A DNA stretch of 64,000 nt from Propionispora sp. 2/2-37 (GCF_001298735.1 NZ_CYSP01000003.1:1-64000); one strand, 5' to 3'. Positions 30,280 through 38,676 are shown, counted from the first letter of the stretch. A program made the numbers and translations. Notes: generated from the sequence alone by a model not told the origin.

Positions 30280-31116
30280 TCAATATAGTTTTTCCAGTAC
30301 GGTATCCGTAATGCTAAAACAATGCTCCGGCCCCGGAAATTGTCTTTCCTGCACCTCGTAAATATAATTTTGAACTGCATCTTTGATTTGCTCTGCTAAA
30401 TTGGCATATGCCTTGACAAATTTCGGGGTAAAACCGGAATATATGCCCAGCAGGTCATTGATAACCAAAACCTGCCCGTCGCAGCCGGCCCCCGCCCCAA
30501 TGCCAATGGTAGGTATCGTTAACGACTGGGTCACTTTACGGGCCAGCGCTTCCGGAACGCATTCCAGAACCAGTGCAAACACGCCGGCAGCCGTTAACGC
30601 CCTGGCGTCGTCCAGTAACTTCTGTGCCGTCTGCTGATCCTTTCCCTGCACTTTGAAACCGCCAAGCTGATGTACCGACTGCGGTGTCAGGCCAAGATGG
30701 GCAACCACCGGGACTCCGGCCCGCAGGATCGCCTTCACGGTCTCAGCAATCTCTTCACCGCCTTCCACCTTTACCGCCTGTGCACCTGTCTCTTTTATCA
30801 GCCGTCCGGCATTTGCCACCGCATCGCTTCTCGATACCTGATAGGACATAAACGGCATATCCACAACCACCAGCGCCCGTTGCGCACCACGGCAGACTGC
30901 TTTGGCATGGTGAATCATATCCTCCATGGTTACCGGCAAGGTAGATTCATAGCCCAGTACCACATTTCCCAGCGAATCTCCGACTAACAGCATATCCACC
31001 CCGGCCTGATCCAGAATACGGGCCATGCTGTAATCATAAGCCGTTAGCATGGAAACAGTCTTTCCCTCCATTTTGCGCTGACGGATCACAGCAGTCGTGA
31101 TTTTATCTTGTTTCAT
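30280..31116 (-). CDS. panB: 3-methyl-2-oxobutanoate hydroxymethyltransferase
   Basis: A 278-residue class II-aldolase-like enzyme that transfers a one-carbon unit from methylene-THF to ketoisovalerate to give ketopantoate. Clear motifs include MLTAYDYSMARILDQAGVDMLLVGDSLGNV, VVVDMPFMSYQ, VKVEGG and GIGAGAGCDGQVLV. It overlaps the upstream DUF2520 gene by 14 bp, so the two are translationally linked in the pan operon. Confidence 0.97.
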   Translation of the reverse strand: MKQDKITTAVIRQRKMEGKTVSMLTAYDYSMARILDQAGVDMLLVGDSLGNVVLGYESTLPVTMEDMIHHAKAVCRGAQRALVVVDMPFMSYQVSRSDAVANAGRLIKETGAQAVKVEGGEEIAETVKAILRAGVPVVAHLGLTPQSVHQLGGFKVQGKDQQTAQKLLDDARALTAAGVFALVLECVPEALARKVTQSLTIPTIGIGAGAGCDGQVLVINDLLGIYSGFTPKFVKAYANLAEQIKDAVQNYIYEVQERQFPGPEHCFSITDTVLEKLY

Positions 31117-32005
31117 TGATTGTCTCCCCCATTTCCGTTTCCAAACTATTTATCAGCTCATTCATTAGCCTTTCGTCAAGTAAACCCTGTTTTTTAGCCA
31201 TATTCAGGGTATAATGCCCCAGTGCTGTATACAACCGTAGTGTATCCCGATCCGTTGTTGCCAATGCTGCAACATGCCGCTGTACAGTATTCCCGTCACC
31301 CCGGCTGATCGGGCCGCTTAGCGCTTTGGCCGGCCCAACTTTTAGAAGATTATCCATACTTCCTTTCATCAGCGGCCATAATGCCATCACAGCCTGTTGT
31401 TCATTTAACCCACAGGGCTTCAGCAATTGAGCGGCGCACTGCGCCAAAGCAATCAAATAATTAGAAGCCATGCAGGCAGCGGCATGATAAAGCGTACGCT
31501 GCCCACCCGGCACAGAAAAAGGTATGCTGCCTAATTGAAGGGCCAACTCCCTTGCCTGGGCCACGGCCTTCCGGTCACCGTCCAATGCCATGTAAGCTCC
31601 CTGAAACTGTTGCCATGCCGTTTCTGTAAAGGTAAATGACTGCAGGGGATGCATAGAGCCGATTCTTGCCCCGCACGACGCTGCTCCTGCCAGTACACTG
31701 ACCGGTAGGGAACCGCTAACGTGATATATGAACTGTCCCTGTACCACTCCTCCGGAAAAGGTAATCTGCTCAGTTACGGTCTCAACATAGCGGTCAGGCA
31801 CGGTAATAAAAACGATGTCTGCCTGACGGGTTATTTCTTCGGCATGCAGCGACCAGTTGGTTTTTATTCGATCGGCCAGTGTTGCAGCCGATCCGGCCGT
31901 CCGGCTGGCAACTCCGGCTAACCGGTATCCCAACCGCCAGCAGGCATAAGCTAATGCACTGCCTACCTTTCCTGCACCAATAATAGCTATTGCCGGTCTT
32001 TCCAT
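31103..32005 (-). CDS. Rossmann/DUF2520 oxidoreductase of the pan operon
   Basis: A 300-residue protein with an N-terminal NAD(P)-binding Rossmann fold (IAIIGAGKVGSALAYACWRLG, residues 6-26) and a C-terminal helical DUF2520 domain. Such proteins are often encoded with panB and panC; a ketopantoate reductase role has been suggested by context since no panE is present here, but I cannot confirm it. The ATG at 32005 follows AAGGAGAG; the frame upstream runs through the leader terminator and is not coding. Confidence 0.85.
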   Translation of the reverse strand: MERPAIAIIGAGKVGSALAYACWRLGYRLAGVASRTAGSAATLADRIKTNWSLHAEEITRQADIVFITVPDRYVETVTEQITFSGGVVQGQFIYHVSGSLPVSVLAGAASCGARIGSMHPLQSFTFTETAWQQFQGAYMALDGDRKAVAQARELALQLGSIPFSVPGGQRTLYHAAACMASNYLIALAQCAAQLLKPCGLNEQQAVMALWPLMKGSMDNLLKVGPAKALSGPISRGDGNTVQRHVAALATTDRDTLRLYTALGHYTLNMAKKQGLLDERLMNELINSLETEMGETINETR

Positions 32006-32043
32006 CTGCACTCTCCTTCTTTCTGCCACTGTCCGCACAACAT

Positions 32044-32074
32044 AAAAAAGCCTTCCGGAACCTGTCCGAAAGGC
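32044..32074 (-). terminator. leader terminator of the pan operon
   Basis: Minus strand: 10-bp stem GCCTTTCGGA / TCCGGAAGGC (one G-U) with a 5-nt loop and then TTTTTT. It precedes the first gene's ribosome binding site and ends a structured leader. Confidence 0.85.
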
Positions 32075-32226
32075 ATAGCTAACCTTTATTACCTTCCGTC
32101 CCGGTCCTCGCGGATCCAAGCGGTGTTCTCTTCTAAATCAACAAATACTTTCAGCACGCTACCGGCAGTTAGTTATATGGTATAGCTCCATAGGATGCCA
32201 CCCAACTATCCACCGTATAGGAAATC
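32075..32226 (-). promoter_or_regulatory. structured 5' leader of the pan operon, unassigned
   Basis: About 150 nt between a likely start point and the terminator. On the minus strand it contains a nested stem (TAGTT ... TATGG/CCATA ... AACTA) and an outer CGGTG/CACCG pairing. GGTTAGCTATGCC next to the terminator can pair with GGCAT and CTAAC segments in the leader, giving a possible antiterminator. It does not match the thiamine, cobalamin, SAM or FMN classes. A pan motif upstream of panB is known in Firmicutes; I cannot confirm identity. Confidence 0.5.
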
Positions 32227-32232
32227 ATCTTG

Positions 32233-32262
32233 ATGATATCACACTTGACAATAACTATGCAA
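32233..32262 (-). promoter_or_regulatory. candidate promoter of the pan operon
   Basis: Minus strand TTGCAT (-35), 18-bp spacer, TATCAT (-10), placing the start a few bases before the structured leader. Confidence 0.5.
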
Positions 32263-32279
32263 GATGAAAAAAGGAAATT

Positions 32280-32681
32280 TTACCACCGTGTATCCTGCCG
32301 GTCCTCATTGTCCAGCGAAGATTCCACTTCCTGAATCTCTTCAAAAATATCATCCCCAAACCATTCCCGCAGCTTGGCTCTCGCAGTGCTCTTGACCGCA
32401 TCGTTAATATATATGGCACAGGTAGTTAGCGCTAATGCCAGTACCCCTAAATCGTCAGAATAGCCAACCAGTGGTGTAATATCGGGGATGGCATCAATAA
32501 AGGAAATAAAATAGCCAAGGGCGCCGTATATGGTAGCCTTAGCCCATTTGGGAGTTTCCGGGCGGCGTGTGGCGTAATAAAGTAGCAGCGCCGTGTAGAT
32601 GGTTTTGCTTCCTGCTTTTTTGGCAACGCTTTTTACTTTCTGCCAGAATGATTCCTCGGAATACTCCTTTTCATAATTCAT
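32280..32681 (-). CDS. YkvA/DUF1232 family membrane protein
   Basis: A protein of about 133 residues carrying the DUF1232 core KATIYGALGYFISFIDAIPDITPLVGYSDDLGVLALALT, with a hydrophobic segment and an acidic C-terminal tail. The function of the family is unknown. I favour the ATG at 32681, nine bases after GGAG, over one three codons earlier that abuts the SD. It is the last gene before the pan operon. Confidence 0.85.
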   Translation of the reverse strand: MNYEKEYSEESFWQKVKSVAKKAGSKTIYTALLLYYATRRPETPKWAKATIYGALGYFISFIDAIPDITPLVGYSDDLGVLALALTTCAIYINDAVKSTARAKLREWFGDDIFEEIQEVESSLDNEDRQDTRW

Positions 32682-32829
32682 CCTGCTCATCTCCTTAACC
32701 AGTACAGACTCTCTTTAGTCTTCTTCTTCCGTTATAATACCATACTAGGTATTCCCTGAAAACAGGCTAACTTCTGATGTTAATTTTTATAAGCTGACAA
32801 TGGTTTAAGGCTTTTACGGACAAACATCA

Positions 32830-32864
32830 AGAACCACTGTTCCTTTCTATCGAACAGTGGTTCT
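32830..32864 (-). terminator. hairpin after the DUF2325 gene
   Basis: Perfect 13-bp inverted repeat (AGAACCACTGTTC) with a 9-nt loop, 22 bp after the DUF2325 stop. The U-tract is weak. Confidence 0.6.
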
Positions 32865-32886
32865 AGGCTCATTTTCCACAATGATA

Positions 32887-33186
32887 TTATTGTGCAGGTA
32901 CAAACTGCTTTAATTTTTCTTCCACTGAACGCCAGGAACGTTTGGCAAATACCATGGGTATATCTTTAGATTTAGCTATAGCTTTAGCATTTTGTGCAGT
33001 ACAGTGATTGATATAATCTGTCAGTACTAAAATAAATGAGGTAGACTGCGGTATTTTTATTTTATTGCGGTCAATAGGCTTGCGGCCGGAAATATGTACC
33101 AGCTCCTTCACACCCATAGCATAGAGATTTTTTTCAATACTTCCCAAATAGTCACCACCAATAACTACAATTGACATGTTTGTCAT
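32887..33186 (-). CDS. DUF2325 protein under a Fur-type box
   Basis: A 99-residue DUF2325 protein. It begins with a Rossmann-like strand-loop (SIVVIGGDYLGSIEKNLYAMGV) followed by LVHISGRKP and a central LVLTDYINHCTAQNAKAIAKS, then a FAKRSW end. The family is widespread in Firmicutes and has no proven function. A Fur-like palindrome lies immediately upstream (33204-33222), so expression is probably iron-controlled. AAGGAG precedes the first ATG; an ATG three codons later is an alternative. Confidence 0.85.
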   Translation of the reverse strand: MTNMSIVVIGGDYLGSIEKNLYAMGVKELVHISGRKPIDRNKIKIPQSTSFILVLTDYINHCTAQNAKAIAKSKDIPMVFAKRSWRSVEEKLKQFVPAQ

Positions 33187-33203
33187 CCCTCTCCTTGTTC
33201 GAT

Positions 33204-33222
33204 ATTGATAATTATTCTCAAT
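33204..33222 (-). promoter_or_regulatory. Fur-type box before the DUF2325 gene
   Basis: ATTGATAATTATTCTCAAT matches the 7-1-7 Fur palindrome TGATAAT-N-ATTATCA at 14 of 15 positions and lies about 20 bp upstream of the start codon. Confidence 0.75.
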
Positions 33223-33247
33223 ATAATTTTTTTAAAAATTGCAGTCC

Positions 33248-33880
33248 CTATTCATTAACTGCAACTTTAGTATATCCCTCACATGGCAACCTATGTAATT
33301 TATCGTCAGCAGCCAGCTTTTGCAGCGCGTCCACTACCCCAGGATCAAACTGTGTGCCCCGGCAGCGTTCTATTTCATCAAGCGCTTCCTGTAATGTAAC
33401 CGCCTGCCGGTATGTCCTTACCGTAGTCATGGCATCGAATGAATCGGCCACCGCAACAATACGGGCAGCTAATGGTATTTTCTCTCCTTCCAGTCCATCC
33501 GGATATCCCTTGCCGTCAGAGCGTTCATGATGATAACGGACAATATCGGCAATTTCGCGAAAAGCTTGAATATGTCCGACAATACTATCTCCAATAACTG
33601 TATGCTTCCGCATTCGCACAAATTCCTCCGGCGCCAGCTTCCCCTGCTTATTCAGGATAACGTCAGGAATGCCGATTTTTCCGATATCATGCAGATGTGC
33701 GCCGATATGGATTTTCATTTGCTCTTCCCGGGAAAACCCCATCGTTTTTGCCAATAACAAGGACAAATCCGCCACCCGTTCCGAATGTCCGCAGGTGTAA
33801 GAACTTTTAGCCTCCAACGCTAGCGCCAACGCCTCAACAACATCATGTAAATCCTCTAATGTAACTACCTGAGATACCAT
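33248..33880 (-). CDS. HD-GYP domain phosphohydrolase
   Basis: A 210-residue, nearly stand-alone HD-GYP domain, the type that hydrolyses cyclic di-GMP. The metal-binding residues are visible: GHSERVADLS, the HD pair in HLHDIGKIGIP, RKHTVIG, and YHHERSDGKGYPDGL, which contains the GYP signature, followed by VAVADSFDAMTT. It starts 20 bp after the diguanylate cyclase stop, forming a synthase/hydrolase pair. No sensory domain is fused, so input may come from its partner. Confidence 0.9.
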   Translation of the reverse strand: MVSQVVTLEDLHDVVEALALALEAKSSYTCGHSERVADLSLLLAKTMGFSREEQMKIHIGAHLHDIGKIGIPDVILNKQGKLAPEEFVRMRKHTVIGDSIVGHIQAFREIADIVRYHHERSDGKGYPDGLEGEKIPLAARIVAVADSFDAMTTVRTYRQAVTLQEALDEIERCRGTQFDPGVVDALQKLAADDKLHRLPCEGYTKVAVNE

Positions 33881-33900
33881 ATGTTATCCTCTCCGGGTAC

Positions 33901-34954
33901 CTAGTTTAACCCAATCCCAATAAATGCTTCCAATTCGGGATTATAAATTGATATACTGTTACGTCCGTTGTTTTTGGAATAATAAAGGGCTTGGTCAGCA
34001 TAACTGTACAGCTTGTCCCTGTCCCAGCAGGGATGTGATGTTAATGTACATATTCCTATGGATACGGTTACAGTCACCGTTTTCTCTTTCTCTACAGAAA
34101 ATGTATACCCGGCTAACGTTGTTTGAATCCTGCGAGCCACTGTGATTGCTTCCTGCGAGCCGGCATCCGGTAACAGCAAAGCATACTCTTCTCCGCCCAG
34201 CCGGGCCGGTAAATCGGTTGCTCTGCTCTGTTTGCGGATAATAAGCGCCAATTCTTTCAAAATTAAATCACCCGACTGATGCCCATAAGTATCATTGATA
34301 CGCTTAAACCAGTCAATATCCAGAATCATTAGTGAAATAGGCCTGCAGCAGCAAAGATTTTCAACAAAATGACGCTCTAAGTGTTCAAAAAAGCAGCGCC
34401 GGTTGGCTATGGAGGTTAAAGGGTCCGTCATGGCCATGTTTTCCATTTGCGCATAAGCCTTTTCCAGCTCCGCACTTCGTTCTTGCAATTCCGACTGGGC
34501 AGCTAACAACTCTTCATTGAAATTTACCAAATAAACATTTTGTTCACGAATTTGCTCGCGCGAGCACCGCAGATCTTCCACAGCCTTCATCAAGTCCTGC
34601 TCCCGGCTCTGAATGCGGCGCGCCATCCAATTCATATCCCGCATTAAAGAAAGGACCGCATCGCCCTCATCGCCTTCGGAAGATTCATTGGGCACCGAAA
34701 TTAAATCGGTATAATTCCCTTTCTTTACTTTCTCACATAGGCTCCGCATAGCACTAATCTTACTGCCCACCAACCAGTCCGTAGTAACATTGGGTAAAAG
34801 CAAGGCCGTTAACAATGCCGCAGCCAGTGAAAAGGCCTGCGCCTGACTAAAATCTCGATTCGCCGCTAATTCCGATCCTTGCGCCATCCAAAACAAGACA
34901 AATTGAGGTATTAATGCCGTAAGGAAAAAAAATCAGGCGAAGTTTCCCTTCCAA
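33901..34954 (-). CDS. GGDEF diguanylate cyclase, frameshifted at an 8-T run
   Basis: A membrane-bound diguanylate cyclase. The GGDEF domain (about the last 165 residues) has an active GGEEY site and the inhibitory RATD motif five residues before it. The open frame alone begins at 34896. However, a TTG at 34954, seven bases after AGGAGG, reads EGKLRLIFFLTALIPQF, a good first membrane helix, and joins the downstream frame only if one base is removed from the T8 tract (34925-34932). A second helix, a HAMP-like linker and a coiled coil precede GGDEF. Either a frameshift mutation, slippage, or a sequence error. Confidence 0.8.
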
Positions 34955-34965
34955 AACAACGCCTC

Positions 34966-35003
34966 CTCTCCCGGGAGAGCCTGCACCGGACGATCCGATG
35001 CAG
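34966..35003. repeat. palindromes between the FeoB-associated gene and the cyclase
   Basis: A perfect 14-bp palindrome CTCTCCCGGGAGAG (34966-34979) overlaps the cyclase ribosome binding site region, and next to it is an 11-bp stem with one mismatch (CCTGCACCGGA / TCCGATGCAGG, 34979-35003). They may terminate or attenuate transcription from feoB and mask translation of the cyclase. Confidence 0.5.
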
Positions 35004-35015
35004 GTAACAACAGCC

Positions 35016-35186
35016 TTATTTCACCGACGATTCGGAATGGCAGGAGCATTCTTTGGAAGGCCGTGCTCCCGAGCAAGTACTACTGCCACAGCCGCAGGAG
35101 CTTGCTCCGCGGAAAACGAGCCAGGCTTTACGTACCGCGAACCCTACGGCCGACAAACCAATAAGCGCTAAGATAATATTTTCCAT
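35016..35186 (-). CDS. FeoB-associated Cys-rich membrane protein
   Basis: A 56-residue protein with one N-terminal membrane helix (NIILALIGLSAVGFAVRKAWLVF) and a Cys/Ser-rich tail containing SCGCGSSTCSG and CSCH. This is the standard companion of feoB in Firmicutes. AAAGGAGG nine bases before the ATG fixes the start; the frame extends into the feoB end but has no site there. It probably assists Fe2+ handling at the transporter, though its role is not proven. Confidence 0.85.
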   Translation of the reverse strand: MENIILALIGLSAVGFAVRKAWLVFRGASSCGCGSSTCSGARPSKECSCHSESSVK

Positions 35187-35205
35187 GACAGCATCCTCCT
35201 TTAAT

Positions 35206-37578
35206 TTAATAGCCCAGTATAGTCCCCGCCTGGTAAACAATAAAGGTAACGACCCAGGCCAACGCCAGTGAGTAAAGCGCGCTAAATGTCATCCATTTCC
35301 AGGAATTTGTTTCCCGTTTAATAACCGCTAAAGCAGCCATGCACGGAGTATAAATCAAGACAAAGACCATAAGTGCATAGGCTACCAGCGGAGTAAGTAC
35401 CGGATCGTTTTCCAGGGCGGTTTTTAATGCACCTTCATCTTCTTCCGCATCACCAACACTGTAAATAGTCCCCATCGTACTAACAACAACTTCTTTTGCC
35501 GCAAACCCGGCAACAAGGCCAACACCAATTTTCCAGTCAAAGCCCAGCGGCCGAAGCAGAGGTTCAACCACCTTGCCTAAACGCCCGGCATAGCTTAACG
35601 ACAGCTTCTCACCAGCTTGTTCTTTATCCAGTTCATCCAGGGTTGCCTGCTTTTGCTGATCAATTTCATAGTATTTTACTGCTAAAGGATAAAATTCCGG
35701 CACTTCCGCTTCCAGTTCAGCCAGCTTACTTTCCTTCTCCTGGATTTTTTCCGTCATTTCCGGACTTTCCTCTTCCAGGTCGGCCGTTTCTTCGTCTGTC
35801 TGTTGCTCAATTTCTTCTATTTTTTGTACCGTTTCGGCAAGATCAGGATGGTCTTCCATTTTTTCAATATTTAGCGGCTGATATATTTTTGCTGTTAATT
35901 CTGCATCCGCCTGTTCTTCCGCTTGCGTTTTGGCTTGATCATAATCTTTGCTGAACGGTACTTCACTAGGATAATTAGTCAAAAACCAAACAATAATGGA
36001 AGCCGCCAAAATAATAGTACCTGCTTTTTTCAGATAAAGAACGCTGCGCTCCCACATATGAACCACAACGCCGCGCAAAGTAGGCGTATGATACGGCGGC
36101 ATTTCCATAACAAACGGTTCTTTCGCCCCGGCAAAAAGATATTTACGGAATATAACCCCCATAATAATAGCTAAAACAATACCCAGGACATAAATAGAGA
36201 ACAAAACACTACCGGCATATTCCTTGGCAAAAAAGGCACTGATTAACAGTGTATATACCGGCAACCGCGCACTACAGCTCATCAACGGAGCAATCAGAAT
36301 GGTAACCATCCTGTCCCGCGGATTCTCCAGGGTACGGGCGCCCATAATAGCCGGAACACCGCAGCCAAATCCCAGCAATAAGGGGATAAACGATTTGCCA
36401 TGAAGGCCGACGCCTCTCATAACCCGGTCCATAACAAAAGCGGCCCTAGTCATGTAACCGGTATCTTCCAGTAAGGCAATCCCCAAAAAGAGGAATATAA
36501 TATTAGGCAGGAATACAAGCACACCGCCAACACCACCGATAACGGCATCCTGAATCAGGGCCTTTAAATCGCCGTCCGGCAGATAGCTGCCAACCATTTC
36601 CCCCAGCCAGCCAAAGCCATTCTCAATCCACTCTTGAGGATAACCGCCAACCCAGAATACGAAGTTAAACAGCAGCCACATAACACCAAAAAAGATTGGC
36701 AATCCCAACACACGGTGTGTGACAATTTTATCAATGCGGTCAGAAATAGAATTCGCTTGCGCATTGCGCACTTTTGTAACCGAACGGTACAACTCGCCGG
36801 CAAAACGATACCGCTGCTCGGCAATTACAATTTCCAAATCCTCACCAAAAGCATCCTGCAATTCGTCCCTGGCAATTCTTGCCGCCGCCAATACCGCGAG
36901 TCCCCCGGGCACGGAATTTAACGTGTTAATTACATCTTCATCATTTTCCAGAATTTTAATGGCCAGCCAGCGAACCGGATATTTGGCATCCACGATAGGC
37001 TCTAATTGAGCTGTCAGCCGCATAATTTTCTCTTCAATCTGCGCGCCATAGTCAATTTTAAAACCTTTAGCCTGTTTTGCAGCCACCGAATCAACAACAG
37101 TTTTCAACAATTCTTCCGTGCCTTGATTGCGGTTTCCAATCGTTCTGGCCACCGGCACGCCAAGTTTCTTCTCTAATGCACGATCATTAATTTCCAATCC
37201 CATACGGGCAGCAATATCGTTCATATTGAGCCCTAACACCATCGGGCGCTCCAGCTCCATTAGCTGGGCAGTGAGATAAAGATTTCTTTCCAGGTTAGAA
37301 GCATCTAAGATATTAAGAATAATGTCCGGCTTTTCATCAATAATAACATTGCGGGCCACAACTTCATCCAGTGCATGAGCCGTCAAGCTGTACGTACCAG
37401 GCAAGTCGACTATTACCAGATCATTATCCCGAAAACGGCGTGAGCCTTCCCGTCTCTCCACCGTGACACCGGGATAATTTCCAATATGCTGGCGTGAACC
37501 GGTAATATTGTTAAAAATCGTAGTTTTACCACAGTTCGGGTTACCGGCTAGTGCCACAGTTACATTCGTATTTTTCAA
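35206..37578 (-). CDS. feoB: ferrous iron transporter B
   Basis: A 790-residue Fe2+ transporter: N-terminal GTPase (GNPNCGKTTIFN, DLPGTYSL, NMND), helical switch domain, then the gated membrane core with duplicated FLPNIIFLFLGIALLEDTGYMTRAAFVMDR-type segments. The TTG at 37578 (LKNTNV) is chosen because AGGAGG lies seven bases upstream; the open frame continues to 37764 without a site. An insertion of over 100 highly charged, coiled-coil-like residues sits in the loop before the last membrane segments. A Fur-type box lies 41 bp upstream; no feoA gene is adjacent. Confidence 0.95.
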   Translation of the reverse strand: MKNTNVTVALAGNPNCGKTTIFNNITGSRQHIGNYPGVTVERREGSRRFRDNDLVIVDLPGTYSLTAHALDEVVARNVIIDEKPDIILNILDASNLERNLYLTAQLMELERPMVLGLNMNDIAARMGLEINDRALEKKLGVPVARTIGNRNQGTEELLKTVVDSVAAKQAKGFKIDYGAQIEEKIMRLTAQLEPIVDAKYPVRWLAIKILENDEDVINTLNSVPGGLAVLAAARIARDELQDAFGEDLEIVIAEQRYRFAGELYRSVTKVRNAQANSISDRIDKIVTHRVLGLPIFFGVMWLLFNFVFWVGGYPQEWIENGFGWLGEMVGSYLPDGDLKALIQDAVIGGVGGVLVFLPNIIFLFLGIALLEDTGYMTRAAFVMDRVMRGVGLHGKSFIPLLLGFGCGVPAIMGARTLENPRDRMVTILIAPLMSCSARLPVYTLLISAFFAKEYAGSVLFSIYVLGIVLAIIMGVIFRKYLFAGAKEPFVMEMPPYHTPTLRGVVVHMWERSVLYLKKAGTIILAASIIVWFLTNYPSEVPFSKDYDQAKTQAEEQADAELTAKIYQPLNIEKMEDHPDLAETVQKIEEIEQQTDEETADLEEESPEMTEKIQEKESKLAELEAEVPEFYPLAVKYYEIDQQKQATLDELDKEQAGEKLSLSYAGRLGKVVEPLLRPLGFDWKIGVGLVAGFAAKEVVVSTMGTIYSVGDAEEDEGALKTALENDPVLTPLVAYALMVFVLIYTPCMAALAVIKRETNSWKWMTFSALYSLALAWVVTFIVYQAGTILGY

Positions 37579-37618
37579 TTTTTCTCCTCCTGTACTTCCA
37601 ATTATAGTAAGTTGGATA

Positions 37619-37637
37619 TTGATAATCATTTTCATGT
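37619..37637 (-). promoter_or_regulatory. Fur-type box upstream of feoB
   Basis: TTGATAATCATTTTCATGT contains TGATAATCATTTTCA, matching the 7-1-7 Fur palindrome at 14 of 15 positions. It lies between feoB and the divergent 32-codon gene and could serve both. Confidence 0.8.
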
Positions 37638-37746
37638 AAATAATATAAAAAAAAACTTCATCTGTCAATACAAAGCAAGAAGAAAAATCATTGTCCAGAA
37701 CTTTTTTATTTCTGCATACATACACTGCAGCAAGGAGGATTTTACT

Positions 37747-37845
37747 ATGTTTTTCAAAACCCATTCTGGTCTTTGTAACGCCTTAGCGCTTGCCGTCTTA
37801 TTTACGTTGGTATTTTTAGTAGATAATGATTATTATTGCTGGTAA
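37747..37845 (+). CDS. 32-aa membrane peptide divergent from feoB
   Basis: A 32-codon frame with a strong AAGGAGG site eight bases before its ATG. The peptide is one hydrophobic helix (ALALAVLFTLVFLV) flanked by a short basic/His start and an acidic aromatic end NDYYCW with a terminal Cys-Trp. A perfect 11-bp hairpin follows 45 bp later. The site strength, position opposite a Fur-controlled feoB and downstream hairpin suggest a real small membrane protein; no family is recognised. Confidence 0.55.
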   Translation: MFFKTHSGLCNALALAVLFTLVFLVDNDYYCW

Positions 37846-37890
37846 GCATATTGGCAGATTTATACCAGTCACGAACGAAGACTCTATAGA

Positions 37891-37930
37891 GCGTCTGTTC
37901 CAGCGGGTCCGTATCCGCCGGAACAGACGC
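37891..37930 (+). terminator. hairpin after the 32-aa gene
   Basis: Outer perfect 11-bp stem GCGTCTGTTCC / GGAACAGACGC with an inner GCGG/CCGC pairing. No clear U-tract. Confidence 0.6.
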
Positions 37931-38034
37931 AGTTACCTCCGGACATCATGTTAAGGCCAAGAATTGGCAATTAAAGTAATAGGCAAGTTAAATTTAAAAA
38001 CAGCGCTGCTCCAGTGAAATCTCTTGTATTTCTT

Positions 38035-38676
38035 TTATGCCGTGTTCCGCCATATTCTGCTACCGGCTAAAATTTCCTCGGGATTCATTCCGTTAAGCAG
38101 CAATCGGTTAACATGATTCTTATCCGCCGCAAAGCGTTCCATAACGTCAAGAGACTCCTGAATATCGCCATATATACACCATTCTTTGCGACACGTTTCC
38201 GTTAAAGAACCAATCCCCATGAACCCCTGTACGTCCTTCAGCGGAATCCCCAGAAAAATGCCAATTTCATGCGGGCAGCACACGCGAAAACGTTCCTGGA
38301 GTTCCTGCAGACAAGCACCTATCCCACGGTTCACCGGATAACCCATCTTGCCAAGAAATAGCTGATGCGAGGGCTGGCAAATGCACTGTTTTAGTTTATC
38401 GTTCCGGTAAAACAAGACGCATTCCCTGTCTTTCAAACTTTTCAAAGATAACGTTCGTACCGGTGAAACCGCAAGCATCTTGTTACCCGTTTTACGCCAT
38501 ATTGTCAGCGCTGCCCGGTATTTTGTATCAATCAGCGATAAAATAGTAGAAGGTTTACTGCCACACAAGGTTGGAGCCAATTCGATAGACAACCATTTCA
38601 AAAAAGCTTCCTCTTCATCTATTTCAGCTTTAACTGCCAAAAATTCTTTTTGTTCAAGAACAACCTTGTCCGCCAT
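38035..38676 (-). CDS. DUF3793 family protein
   Basis: A protein of about 213 residues of the DUF3793 family, seen mainly in Clostridia and relatives and often beside flavodoxin genes. Family-like segments are WLSIELAPTLCGSKPSTILSL, VLFYRNDKL and CCPHEIGIFLGIPLKDVQGFMG. The ATG at 38676 follows GAGGTG; a TTG at 38718 overlapping the flavodoxin stop is less likely. It is third in a Fur-box operon after the STAS and flavodoxin genes, which suggests a role in iron limitation, but its chemistry is unknown. Confidence 0.85.
   Translation of the reverse strand: MADKVVLEQKEFLAVKAEIDEEEAFLKWLSIELAPTLCGSKPSTILSLIDTKYRAALTIWRKTGNKMLAVSPVRTLSLKSLKDRECVLFYRNDKLKQCICQPSHQLFLGKMGYPVNRGIGACLQELQERFRVCCPHEIGIFLGIPLKDVQGFMGIGSLTETCRKEWCIYGDIQESLDVMERFAADKNHVNRLLLNGMNPEEILAGSRIWRNTA

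Noticed and set aside
32075-32140. T-box-like sequence TTGGATCCGCGAGG in the pan leader
   Set aside because: Only partly matches the T-box core GGTGGTACCGCG, and the Stem I blocks and the matching terminator arm are missing.
35496-35954. Long plus-strand frame (152 codons) inside feoB
   Set aside because: It is the complement of the charged insert of feoB, has no SD and a biased, implausible composition.
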